Of a stretch of 64,000 nucleotides of DNA, positions 34,029 through 45,869 are shown in pieces. The position numbers and the translations under genes are program-made. Under the pieces are notes generated by a model. It ran no database searches and was not told the DNA's origin. It saw nothing but the letters and a program-made list of their open reading frames with translations. Numbering within the stretch: the stretch's first letter is position 1; the number at the start of each line of letters is the position of its first letter. This DNA comes from Aralia elata (lineage: Eukaryota > Streptophyta > Magnoliopsida > Apiales > Araliaceae): the NCBI GenBank assembly GCA_034770075.1, contig CM068385.1, positions 57,843,939-57,907,938 on the forward strand, given 5' to 3'.

Positions 34029-34040
34029 TGGCGCCGTTGC
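34029..34040 (+). promoter_or_regulatory. Athila-like primer binding site, interrupted
   Basis: TGGCGCCGTTGC here, with the rest (CGGGGA) resuming after the GTTGC duplication at 48642-48646. Together they form the tRNA-Asp-type Athila primer site. The Tekay element has landed inside it. Confidence 0.88.
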
Positions 34041-36809
34041 TGTGACACCCAAAAATCCGTGTACTTCAACTCCACAGATTTGGTGTTCACTATACCGTAC
34101 ATTCAAGACTAACTACCCTTGATAAAGATAATATAATTAAACTGAATGAAACATCTTCCCACAAAAAGGGGTTACAACTCAAATCTCTTAAATAAACAAA
34201 TCCCAGGTTATCTAACCTCTATTACATCAGTGTGGAATTAAAACATAAAATTAAATAAGTCTTTTTACAAATAAACATCAAATGTATAACAGGTCTCTTG
34301 CTACTTCGACATCTTGCCCTTGCCTTTACTCGTGGACGGCTCGTTCGATTTCTCTGTCTTAGCTGCAATGTTTTAGTGCAAGAGTGAGCAAATAATTGCC
34401 CACAAGCATAATAACGATAACAATTGAATAATTAATGAAATAGATTTCAACTGAGGTATTATAGTTTTCTAAATTCAATCAATAACCAATCGAGATATGA
34501 AAGCTTAATAGGATACTTGGCTCAAGAACTGATTATAGAATTCAAGGTTTAAAATTGTATCTGAGGGTCACAAGACCTCGAACTATGTCCTAGGTTAACA
34601 AGTATTTCTACCATAATCTTTAACAGTCTTATAGACTATGGACCATCCATCTCGTACTCAGGGGGATCAGCCCTTTGTACAATGTATTGTGCACAAACAT
34701 TTCAACGTTGTCGCGTAAGTAATCCCCTATATTAGGGTTGTTCATCTTAGTTTAGCATCAGAATCCATACCAAAAGGAACTTGGTTCAGAACAGTTTTAA
34801 AATATTCAAAGTCTTTAGAACGATCATCAACTAAGGACTAGCTGAATCAATTAGGGTTTGCTAGTCACTAAAACATTTGATTCATCAATAAAGTTTGTAC
34901 AATAAAAATTCGGTTCGAAGTTTGAACAACAATCAACGATCGAATAACAAATAACTAGAATAAAGCTTCAGCACTTAATCATGATAACAACCTTGCTTGA
35001 ATAACAATAAGCTAAGGCTAATAATCTTGCTCAATGGAAATAACAAGTTTAAGGGAGGAAAACTTGCCTCGTGCGTAGATTATAGTTTTAAATAATTCAC
35101 GTTCCTTAATCGACCTATACATTTCGATTATAAAATGGTAACAATAATTAGTTACAGAACAATATACACTTTAAAATTCAATCTTATCCTATTTCATTGT
35201 AACATCTCGATTGTCATTCGATAATCAACAAGTACTTGCTTAACAACCATCGTGGTATCTCATTAGTCACTTTATTCCTTAATATAAGTTTTAAACTTGT
35301 TTATAACATCATAGTAAAATCACAAAAAAAAATAAAAATTTAAAATTTCAGTTACTGTTCCTTCGTCGGGGCGAGAATTTACTTAACAAAAATCTCGTCG
35401 GGGCGAGACTTCGCCGCGGCAAAGATTTACTTAACAAAAAGCTCGTTGGGGCGAGACTTCGCCGGGGCGAAGATTTCCTAAACAATATTCTCGCCGGGGC
35501 GAGAATTCGCTGGGGCGAGAAATTCAGTACATTTCTACCGCCGGGGCGGTAAACTCGGCAGTCACCTCCTACAGTTCGCGAACCAGTGAAATCCTAGGCC
35601 AAATTTTCCGAATTCTACCATCCAACACATAAATTAAACATACCCAGACATCAAACATGTTATAAAACAATTACCCAATATGTTTCTAAACATTCTAACC
35701 ATTATAATACACATAATCAACCAATCAGAACCCAAAATTCTCTGTTTAAGCAAAAATATTCATGTTTTAGTCATTTAAATGAAATTAATCACTGTAATTT
35801 CATCTCTAAACCATTTTAATCCATTCCACATACATTCTTTTTGTTTTTCATCATATTATCATAATCAAATGTCAATTTACCGATTAATAAAAAAATTAAA
35901 CATCAATTTCATACACATAAGCCATACATGAAAATAAAGCTCTGTAGCACCAAAAAAACTTCATGCTAAAACATGATTTCATGGATTAACACCTTCAAAT
36001 TGATTTATAACCACCATATAATCATCTAGTACATGCTTACTAACAATTTCATCAACTAATTCATGCTTTGAACAACTAACTTCATATACAGTAAAGTAAA
36101 TTTAAAAAGAAATACAGTGAAGAATATTATACCTTCTATTGCTTAGAAAACTTGATTAATTCTCCTTTGATTTTAGAATTCTTCTCTCCAATCTCCAAAC
36201 TTCTCTCTCAATTTCTCTCTATTCTCTCAAACTCTCAATTTTCTCTAAACTCTCAAAGCTCTGCTCTCTCTTCTTTAAGCTTAGAAACAACTGACAATCT
36301 TTTTAATGTACTTAGCTTTAAGTTAATCAGTTAAAGAAATCAAGAGTTAGGCTTTGTTTAGTTGAACCAAAGAAAATAATCTATTTTTACCAACTAAGGG
36401 TCACAAGGCCTTGTTTGGTTTGTCTAAATAAAACCCTTTCTCCATTTATTTTAATAATCCATTTTACTATATAGTTTTAATTGTCACACTTTTAATTTAA
36501 TTAAACTTATTATTAAATAAATTCAATTAAACTTTAATTAATAATTCTATTTAACCAATAACAATAACACCAAATAAATTATCATATTCAAATAAATCCT
36601 TTACTCAAATAAATCATTTAATCATCTAATTTAATTATTAAATTAAATTAGAATAAGCATATCAAATCATATTTAAATAGCATTTAACATAAATTCTTTC
36701 ACCATAACTTTATAAATTATTTATTTTACTCAATAAATAAATTAACAAAAATATTTATATAACACAATAAATATTTTTATTCATTCACAACAAAATTGCA
36801 TTCGTTACA
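34041..36809 (-). repeat. Tekay 3' LTR (2,769 bp)
   Basis: Plus-strand start TGTGACACCC and end TTCGTTACA. Nearly identical to 45870-48641. Holds the covarying palindrome cluster (35355-35560). A 60-codon chance ORF is shared by both LTRs simply because they are copies. Confidence 0.93.
35355..35560 (+). repeat. GC palindrome cluster, Tekay 3' LTR copy
   Basis: Same cluster as 47191-47379, with extra substitutions (TCGTCGGGGCGAGA, TCGCCGCGGCAAAG). Copies around 35470-35545 remain perfect, including TACCGCCGGGGCGGTA. Confidence 0.8.
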
Positions 36810-36908
36810 TCATTCCCTCCTTAAAAGGATTCTGTCCCTAGAATCATAACGCAATTAATTCGCCCGTTACATTCTCCCCTCCTTACAAGGATTCTGTCCT
36901 CAGAATCG
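36810..36908 (-). promoter_or_regulatory. Tekay polypurine tract, tandemly duplicated with the LTR edge
   Basis: The minus strand has AAGGAGGGAATGA directly before the LTR TGTAACG. About 60 bases upstream is a second copy: an inverted repeat GATTCTG/CAGAATC, then AAGGAGGGGAGAA followed by TGTAACGGG. Both copies therefore contain hairpin, purine tract and an LTR-like start. The copy at 36810-36822 borders the actual LTR. Confidence 0.7.
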
Positions 36909-36919
36909 CGATACAAGGA

Positions 36920-39900
36920 TTAAACAAATAATTGAGGATAACTTTGCATCATTTTCTCTTCGAGTTCCCACGTAGCTTCTTCAGCATTGTGGTTCCTCCA
37001 TATTGCCTTAACATAAGGTATCACTTTATTTCTGAGAACCTGCTCTTTTTTGTCCACTATCTGTACAGGTATCTCTTCATAGGATAAATCTTTCTCAAAC
37101 TGTATTGGTTCATATTCTATTACATGTTTATAATCAGGCTTATACGGTCGTAGCACCGATATGTGAAAGACATTATGAATGTGGTTTAACTCGGGAGGTA
37201 AAGCTACGTCATAAGCTACCTCACCCACTCTTTTTAGCACCTCAAAGGGTCCAATAAACCGCGGACTGAGTTTACCCTTTTTACCAAATTTGATTTTTCC
37301 TTTTCAGGGAGATACTTTGAGAAACACAAAACTCCCGACTTTAAATTCACGATTTTGACGATGTTGATCCGCATATTTCTTCTGTCTGTCTTGAGCAGCT
37401 AACAATCTGGCTCTTATCACCTTGACAATTTCAGCAGTTTGCTGTACTAGCTCGGGTCCCAATAGGCGACGTTCACTAACCTCGTCCTAATATAACGGAG
37501 TTCTGCACTTCCTCCCATACAACGCTTCATATGGCGGCATTCCAATACTCGCGTGATAACTATTATTATAGGCAAACTCGACCAGAGGTAAATGATCATC
37601 CTAGTTGCCCTTAAAATCCATAACGCACGCTCTCAGCATATCCTCCAACGTTTGAATTGTTGTTTCACTTTGGCCATCAGTTTGAGGATGGTAAGCTGTA
37701 CTCATTCTCAACTGCGTCCCCAAACAAGCCTGCAGACTCCTCCAAAATTTTGATGTGAAACGTGGATCTCTGTCTGACACAATTGATACTGGGACACCGT
37801 GCCTCGAAATAATTTCGTTGATGTATAATTTCGCTAGTTGATCCAGGGTGAATCTGACCTTGATCTGCAGGAAATGCGCTGATTTCGTTAATCTGTCAAC
37901 TATGACCCATATTGCGTCATAACCCTTCTAAGTAGTTAGAAGTCCTACCACAAAGTCCATTGTGATATGCTCCTACTTCCATTCTGGTATCTCCAAGGGC
38001 TATAACAAACCACTTACTCGTTGATGCTCTGCTTTGACTTTCTAACAAGTTAAGCACTTCGCAACACACTCAACAACTTCCCTTTTCATGTTTGGCCACC
38101 AAAAATGTTGTCGAAGATCCTGGTACATCTTTGTACTTCCCGGGTGTATCGAAAATCTTGAGCTATGAGCTTCGTTCAAAATGTCTTCTCTGATCTCCAG
38201 CACTGACGGAACCTAGATTCTGCCTTCAAATCTCAGCAACCCTTCGTTGTCGATTTTGTATTTAAGTTCTTCTCCCTTAAGCACTCTTTTCCGTATCTTA
38301 ACACATTCCTCATTCTGAAGTTGCGCTTCCTTCACTTTTTCCACCAAAGTTGGTTGGGTTTCCATCTGAAACAATTTTTCATTAGGCTCTGCCAGACCCT
38401 TCACCTCTAACTCCAATTTAGCCATTTCCGCTACGAGCTTCTCCTGAGCAGTTAATAAAAGTAGTTTCTCCCGACTTTTTTCTACTCAAAGCGTCGGGAA
38501 CCACATTAGCCTTCCCCGGATGGTATAGAATTTCACAATCATAGTCTTTGATCAACTCTATCCATCTCCTCTGCCGCATATTCAAATCCTTCTGTGTGAA
38601 AATATACTTCAGACTTTTATGGTCTGTATATATTTCACACTTCTCCCCATAGAGATAGTGCCTCCAGATTTTCAAAGCAAACACCACGGCTACTAACTAC
38701 AAATCATGGGTCGGATACCCTTTTTCATAGTCTTTTAGTTGGCGCGATGCATATGCAATAACCTTACCGTTCTGCATAAGCACACAACCAAGTCCTTTAT
38801 GCGATGCGTCACTATATACCACAAAATTTCCTGTATCATCTGGTAAAGACAACACAGGTGCCGAACTTAGTCTCTTCTTTAGCTCTTGGAAACTCTCTTC
38901 GCACTTCTGCATCCAAACGAACTTCACTGATTTTCTTGTTAAATTCGTCAATGGAGTGGCGATCCTGGAGAAATCTAGAATAAAACGCCTGTAATAACCT
39001 GCCAAACCTAGGAAACTCCTCACTTCTGACGATGTTTTCGGCTGATCCCAGTTCACCACAGCTTCAACTTTTGATGGATCCACCGATATGCAGTCCTTAT
39101 CAATCACATGCCCAAGAAATTGCACACGCTCTAACCAAAATTCGCATTTTGAAAATTTTGCATACAACTTCTCTTTCCTTAACGTCTCCAGTGTCACCCT
39201 CAAATGCTCCACATGTTCTTCCTGAGTTTTGGAGTAAACCAGAATGTCGTCTATGAATACTACTACGAATTTATCCAAAAATGGTTTGAACACTCTATTC
39301 ATTAAGTCCATGAATGTTGTAGGCACATTCGTTAAACCAAATGACATAATCAAAAACTCATAGTGACCATATCTAGTTCGAAATGCCGTCTTTAGTATGT
39401 CTTCCTTTCTCACCTTCAACTGATGGTACCCACTTCGCAGATCTATCTTTGAAAAATATCTTGCTCCCTTCAATTGGTCAAACAGGTCATCGATCCTTGG
39501 TAACAGATACTTGTTTTTAATCGTGACCTTATTCAACTCTCTATAATCAATGCAAAGATGCATTGATCTGTCCTTCTTCTTGACGAATAACACCGGCGCT
39601 CCCCACGGTGAAACGCTCGGTTGAATATACTTTTTATCCAGCAACTCTTGTAATTGCACCATCAACTCCTTCATTTCTACTGGAGCCATTCGGTACAGGG
39701 CTTTTGATATAGGGCTTGTACCTGGTACTAAATCAATTACAAATTCAATTTCCCTATCTGGCGGTAATCCTGGCAAATCATCAGGAAACACGTCTGCAAA
39801 ATCCCTAACTACCGGTATCTCCTCCAGCTTTGCACCCACCTTTTGGGTATCGACTATGTAGGCTAGATATCCTACACATCCTTGTCTCAACATCTTTCTG

Positions 39901-40380
39901 GCCTGCATCATCGTCAGACAATTTGTTTGTCTAGGCGACTTGCTACCATAAAACACTACCTTTGATGGAGTCATAAGGTTTACACACTTCTTTTGACAAT
40001 CAATAACTGCCCCATGATTGAACAACCAATCCATTCCCAGTATGACGTTTAACTCCCCAAGACGAATTGGGATCAAGTTTACTGTCATCACATGACCCTT
40101 AATTTCTACCTGACAGTTTTTGTGAACAAACTTAACAGGAATCACCTCCCTATTTGCAATTTCTATATTCATAGGGTAATCTAACTCTTCCTGAGGTAAC
40201 TCTAATTTCCTAGCAAAATCATCGGATATAAATGAACAAGTAGCACCCGAATCAAATAATACGTAAGCATTTACACTATTGACCGGAATGATACCTGACA
40301 CTACATCCTTTGACTGCTCAGCATCCTGCACTGTCATGTTGAATGTTCGAGCGGTAGGTCGATTGGGCTGCGTCGGTCCT
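36920..40380 (-). pseudogene. Tekay protease-RT-RNase H-integrase-chromodomain
   Basis: On the minus strand: protease LFDSGATCSF (about 40270), RT with FIDDILVYS (about 39250), RNase H with YSDASHKGLG (about 38830) and TDHKSLKYIF. Then integrase (HPQTDGQSE) and a C-terminal chromodomain (VLRNKVIPYVKAIWRNH, EEATWELEE) ending at 36920. Breaks: TAG at 38697-38699, a frameshift in an A-run near 38455, and at least eight stops between 38215 and 37300, nearly all fitting CAG to TAG or TGG to TAG/TGA. The chromodomain normally steers integration to heterochromatin. Non-functional. Confidence 0.9.
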
Positions 40381-41416
40381 GTGATAGTCAGATTGCCACC
40401 ACTGCTGTTTCCCTTTCCTGCACTAGCTCCACCTGTAGTTTTCTTAGGGCAATCCCGAGCAAAGTGATCCTTCGACCCACAAATAAAACATGCGCCCTTC
40501 TTCGGACTAGGGCAATTCGGTGCGATATGACCCTCCTGACCGCAGTTAAAGCATACTCTCTTACCCTTCAAGCAAACACCCCATGGCTCTTTCCGCAGTT
40601 ACTGCATGCCTCCACCTTCTTTTTCTGACTTCTCTGCTGACTGGCACCAGAGTTACTATCACTCCACTTTCTCTTTTGATTGCTGCCACCATGGCTAGCA
40701 CTTACTTTATTATCATTCTCACTCTTCTTTTTTTTCTGCTCTTGGTTGTATTTAGACAGAGCATCACTCCCTCCTTCAGCGATAATCGCCTTCTCTAATA
40801 CTGCCGCAAATGAATTCAGTTGAAACATTGAAACTCGACTATACAGCTAGGGCTTCAGTCCCTGCTCAAACCTTCTAGCCTTTCGCTCATTCATGTTGAC
40901 CTGATATGGCGCAAACCTCGCCAACTCATTGAATTTTGCAGCATACTCAGGTACCCTCATGGTACCTTGCTTCAACTCTAGAAACTGCACCTCCATTTGA
41001 TTATGCGCGCTTGCCGAAAAATAGGTCTCGAAAAATATTTTCTTAAATCGCTCCCACGGTATTATCCCTTGCCCACCTCAGATTTTATTAGCTTGCCACC
41101 AGTAGCTTGCTTCTGATTTGAGCATAAATGTTGCAAATGCAGCCTTCTGGTCCTCGTTGACCCTAGCAACATCAAATACTTTCTCCATCTCCATGACCCA
41201 GGTTTGTGCCTCGATCGGATTCATAGACTCTTGAAATTCTGGGGGTCCAACAGCCTTGAAATCTTTAAAAGTCGTGGCCTGAGCTTGGGGTTGATTTGTA
41301 AATGCTCCTGTTAGCAGATTTACCAGCTGCTGCATTGGATTAGCGTTGACTTCTTCGTTGTTATTGGTAGATCCCTCAGGGGTCTGTTGACAGGTTTGTC
41401 TTCTTCTTGGCGGCAT
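40381..41416 (-). pseudogene. Tekay gag, broken
   Basis: The start is probably the ATG at 41416 (MPPRRRQTCQQ), preceded by a Q/N-rich region and a capsid core (VWEMEKVF-type block, WWQANKI, RVPEYAAKFNELARFAP). In-frame TGA at 41078-41080 and TAG at 40847-40849. A one-base loss in a G-run near 40585 breaks the frame between CSNCGKSHG and CFNCGQEGHIAPNC. Zinc knuckles include CFICGSKDHFARDC. Confidence 0.85.
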
Positions 41417-41730
41417 CTTACTGTTAAGAATTCGCGCTATTAGATTATTACTCAATTACTTAAACATTTAAGTCTTAACTTAAACATTTATAAACAACAC
41501 TTTACACATAACACGTCTGATAAACTTTCGCATTTTATTCATTTACTGCTTCAAAATAAAATCGCATCATAGTTATTTACATCATCTATCCTGAAATTGT
41601 AAAGTTCCAGGATTACATCATTATTCTATCCCATTATATAAAACTGGGATTTACAACTTATTAATCTTCATAGATTTTCATACTAGCACCTCTAATCCTA
41701 ATCTACGATGACATCCCACGGCGCACAGCT

Positions 41731-44700
41731 TGTGACACCCCCAAATTCAGGTACCAATACCTCGAATTTGGTGCTCACGATAAAATACATCCATACACCT
41801 CTAAATAACATAAATTAACTAATGCGGAATAAATAAACATATGTTGTTCATTACAAAAGGTTTACTACGGTCCCAAGGTCTAAAACCTTAAATGAAATAC
41901 ATCGCAGAATACCATAATAATACAAAATGATTCCACGAATTATATAACAGGATAGTACATATAACTATTCCTTAAGCTTTCCCTTGCCTTTGTCCGCTTT
42001 GGAACTCCCCGGCTTAGCTGCAATAGGTTCATGATATAGCAAGAGTGAGCAACTACTTTGCTCAGCAAGTTTAAAAGCAAGAAATGAAGATATATCATGA
42101 TTGTATGAATAAGAATAATAACTGCATAGATCAACAATTTATGAATATTGATGAATTAGCTGAAATGACATAATCAAAGTCCAAATGAAACAATGAATAA
42201 TGATTATTTACTGCTGAGTGGTCCAACCGACCATGAACTTTTGGCCAAAGAGTCAATCATTCAACTAACTCTTTTAAAACCTGGCCCCGTCAGTTGTACT
42301 TGAGGGGATCAGCCTCTTGTACACCATGTATATGCATAACATTTAACTCTGGCTGCATCGAATAACCGACACATTATAATCCCCTAATAAGGGTTGCTCT
42401 CTCAGTCCAAGAATCTGTACCAACTACTGGTTTGGATAGCTTTTTAAAAAGGTATTAACCTGTTCATGTCTAGCCGAAACAAATGGCGTAGACTATTTCC
42501 TTAAATAGTTCATGAATGAAGAACTTTAACGTTTACACAATCCAACAACAAATAATAACTTCAAATGCATAAGCTGCGAATATCAATAATCATCTTGGAG
42601 GTGGAGTAATTGACAATAATTAATCCACTAATATGATTCAAAAGTAATAGCTCCATTTGAGTCATGAAACTTGCAACAATATACAACACCTGTATAAAAT
42701 ATGAAACCTGCTCAAAATATAATTCGAGTAAGGTTAGGGAAACTTGCCCAACACAAGGGTTTGACAAGCGTTAGGAAAACTTGCCTGATGCGCTGCTACA
42801 ATATTATAACACACGCTCCTTAATATCCTACACAATTAAGTACATATTTACATAACAATTAGTCACATACCAAATAATGGTTCAAAACGGACACTACATC
42901 ATTAAAACACATTGATTGCCCTACGACTAACCAGATAGGAATAAATAACCTGTCTAATCATTTAGTACAAAGAAATATATAAGTGTTGGACCCGCTGAAA
43001 AGGATTCATTAGGTCCGACCCGAATTGACCCGGCTTGACTGCCCGACCCGGTCCGGACACGGAGCTGGCGCTGCAGCGCCAAGCTAAAGCACTGGGCCTC
43101 ACGTTGCGGCGTGAGTCCCGTGTTTTCTCAATGACAGGGCCTCACGCTGCGGCGTGAGCCTTAAGGCTTGGGCCTCACGCTGCGGCGTGAGCCCCGGTCT
43201 TTCCCCATAATGCCCCTCGCTGCAGCATGAGTTACAGGGCTTATGGGTGGCGCTGCGGCGCCATTCTGCAGTAGCCGGATTCTGGGTTTCTTCCCAGTTC
43301 GCGACTCCGACCTCCGGCCACTCCAACCTCCATAACTCCTTCAATACACAAACAAATTGGTCCATTTCGGACTCTATGGACTCCTAACTCATGGGGCTAC
43401 AACATATCAAAAATGCAGAGCTACCCATTAACATTAACATGGTCAAATCCTAGGCCAAAGTGTAAAGTTCATACTCTGTTCTTCGAGTTTTTGACATGTT
43501 TTACAAAAATCATTTCTACGAACTCGTTTTAACTCCTTTTTGGTCCATTCCAACTGGGTTAGCTTCATAACCCATGGAACTACAATACCATAATAACAAA
43601 CAAAATTAACAAACATGAAATCATAGCTTTACAGTCCTCTAAAAAGTCCGAATGTCCAAGTTCATGTCCAAAGTCCATTGTTCTTGCTCCATTAAGCCAA
43701 GGTAAGGATTTCTTGCGTTTTTGTTCCACTTTAAAGGTATTAATAGCTTGCATAACCTCTTAACAACATTTACAAATAATCACAACAAACAAAAAACACC
43801 AAGAATCGCCATAAATTCGACCCACAAGCTTAAGAGCTCAAAACTAAGAAAAACTTGAAAATCTTAACAAGAAATCGAATGGAAAGGATTTGGTTAGTGT
43901 TTACCTCTGTAAATCCCTCCTCGATGGTTAAGAAGCTCGGCTAGGCTTTGTTTTGGGGGTTCTCCTTGCTTGGTTCCTCCACCCGAGCCTTCTTCTTCTT
44001 CCTCCTTTCTTTTCCGGCGAGTTTCTTCCTTTTTTCGGCGAACTCCGGCGACTTCTTTCTCTTCCTTCTTCTTCCGGTGAGCTCTCTCTCTCTCTCCCTC
44101 TCTCTCTCTCTCTCTATCTCTATCAGCTGAGCAACTTGGAATGGAATGGAATAGATTGAGAGTTGAATGAATGATTATTGGAGAAGTGGAAGAATTTAGG
44201 GAGAAAATGGGTTTGGAACTCAAGGTGGCGCCGGCACCCCCCCACTCTCTCACTCCTTAGCATTTTGATTGGTTAAAAGTGGTTTGGTGGTTCCCACTTG
44301 GAGCAATAAGCCAAATTAAACACCCGAAAATACCAAAAATATATCTGAAAACTTCCACTTTTGTACCAAAACTGGTAAATAACTCTACCCAAAATTAAAA
44401 TGGGTACTCCCATAATTATTGGGATGGGTAAAAATAATTATTATGGGATTTGTCCAAATATTCGAAACACTCATATAACACATTTCGGATACGGATAAAA
44501 TCACGTATCAGCTCAAATAAAATTTTCGACACTTGGAAAAATTATTCGTACGCATACACGTATTTATGAAATTTATAAACATCGAAAAAGACAAGAAAAT
44601 TTTATGGCGTGAATAGTGCCTCGGGAAACGTGCCCCGTGAATAGTGATTTAGCGACGCTACGCGAAAATAATTATTCGCTTAAAAAAAACTATAACACAT

Positions 44701-44843
44701 AAAATTTCATGCATCCACATAATCCAGGTTGTCACGCAATCTTTAAACACGTAACACAAATATAATATTAATAAAATATAAAATATTCATTAATATTCAA
44801 AAATTCGAATTACAAGGAAATTTCAGAATTCCCGGTCGTTACA
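41731..44843 (-). repeat. Solo LTR of a second chromovirus (3,113 bp)
   Basis: Plus-strand start TGTGACACCC, end GTCGTTACA, flanked by perfect CAGCT duplications (41726-41730 and 44844-44848). No internal region, so it is a solo LTR left by LTR-LTR recombination. Its sequence differs from the surrounding Tekay LTR apart from the termini. Contains a palindrome cluster (43066-43275) and a CT microsatellite near 44085-44115 that creates chance ORFs. Confidence 0.9.
43066..43275 (+). repeat. GC-rich palindrome cluster in the solo LTR
   Basis: GGCGCTGCAGCGCC at about 43068, CTCACG-TTGCGG/CTGCGG-CGTGAG repeated three times, then a degenerate copy and GGCGCTGCGGCGCC near 43250. Same style as the clusters in the other families but a different core. 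Confidence 0.8.
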
Positions 44844-45630
44844 CAGCTTCCTCGCGTTCCTGCTCCAAAATACGAGTCACCATTCTCTGACCCATTATAT
44901 CTGGATGACGATGAACTCGATCCTGAGCTCTATCTACTGTGGTGTGAAAAATATACTCCATCTCATCAATCTTGGCCTTCTTTGACCGCACCTCACATTC
45001 AACACGATCTGCGCGATTAGCCTCCCTCAACCAAGCGTTTTCAGCTCTAACCCGCTTAGCTGACTCCTCTCTCAATTCTTCTCGTACTATTTCGTTTCTA
45101 GCCAATAGCTGACCTCGTCTGTACTCAGACTGAGCTAGTCTCTGCTCGACTTCTGCAAGACATGATGAAAGGTCTTGGATCTCTACATCCTTCTGCTCTA
45201 GAGCGGCTTGACATTCCACAACTTGATCTTCTAGCTCCTTCTTTTGACTCTCTTCCTGAACCAGCTTCCACTCCACGTCCCCAAGACGTATATCGAGCTC
45301 CTCAATCTCACTGTTCTTCTGCTCTAAGACAGTCTGTCGCTCAGCCAGCTGCCCTTCTAACTCCTCCACTCTATCTTGTAACTCTATGTTGCAATCATAC
45401 ACCTGCTCATACATCTGAACACCTAAGGAAGATAGTGGTATCTCCTTAGGGTCTTCCTCCTCCTCCTCAACCTCTTCAGGATCCTCCTCAGGATCTGACT
45501 CAGGCTCGTACTCAGGTTCTACAACAGTGGTCAGTGGGGTTGGTTCTCTCGGAACTAACTGCTCCCAAACCGTATGAATATCTCGGGACTCCTCCTCCCT
45601 AGCCTGGCTGGGTTCTCCTCTATCAGTCAT
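44839..45630 (-). CDS. Tekay ORF0: acidic coiled-coil protein upstream of gag
   Basis: A 263-residue ORF on the minus strand, about 240 bases after the 5' LTR and before gag. The N-terminus is rich in E, D and P (EDPEEVEEEEEDPKE). From about residue 85 to 230 there is near-continuous heptad spacing (DRVEELEGQLAERQ, LEDQVVECQAAL), a long coiled coil. No known domain recognised. The stop (TAA, 44839-44841) is supplied by the solo LTR; before that insertion the frame would have read six more codons to a TAG just left of 41731. It is the only undamaged frame in this element. Extra ORFs are known in plant Gypsy elements, but this one's role is unknown. Confidence 0.6.
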   Translation of the reverse strand: MTDRGEPSQAREEESRDIHTVWEQLVPREPTPLTTVVEPEYEPESDPEEDPEEVEEEEEDPKEIPLSSLGVQMYEQVYDCNIELQDRVEELEGQLAERQTVLEQKNSEIEELDIRLGDVEWKLVQEESQKKELEDQVVECQAALEQKDVEIQDLSSCLAEVEQRLAQSEYRRGQLLARNEIVREELREESAKRVRAENAWLREANRADRVECEVRSKKAKIDEMEYIFHTTVDRAQDRVHRHPDIMGQRMVTRILEQEREEAV

Positions 45631-45854
45631 CCTGACAACAAAATTTTAAGTTTTAATTACTACTCGATAATACTCGCGAGCACATAAGTTTGTTATCAAA
45701 TAAGCACATAACACATAATCATTTTATTGTCTTTTATGAATTTCCGTAATCCATTCCTTAGAACTCGATAAGAGTTTATCACCACTATATTCTCTATCTT
45801 CTAAAAGGCTACTACCCTAAGGTTTTTCCCCACCTAAAGGTTCATAACCTATCA

Positions 45855-45866
45855 GCTTTGATACTA
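45855..45866 (-). promoter_or_regulatory. Tekay primer binding site, iMet-like
   Basis: Minus strand TAGTATCAAAGC, three bases after the LTR end. It differs from the iMet site TGGTATCAGAGC by two G-to-A changes, in keeping with the transitions seen in pol. Confidence 0.65.
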
Positions 45867-45869
45867 ACT

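Noticed and set aside
36152..36334. 60-codon ORF present at two places (also 47984-48166)
   Set aside because: Both lie in the two LTRs of one Tekay element, so duplication reflects LTR identity, not conservation.
43894..44253. 119-codon ORF rich in E, R and K
   Set aside because: Produced by a CT/GA microsatellite in the solo LTR.
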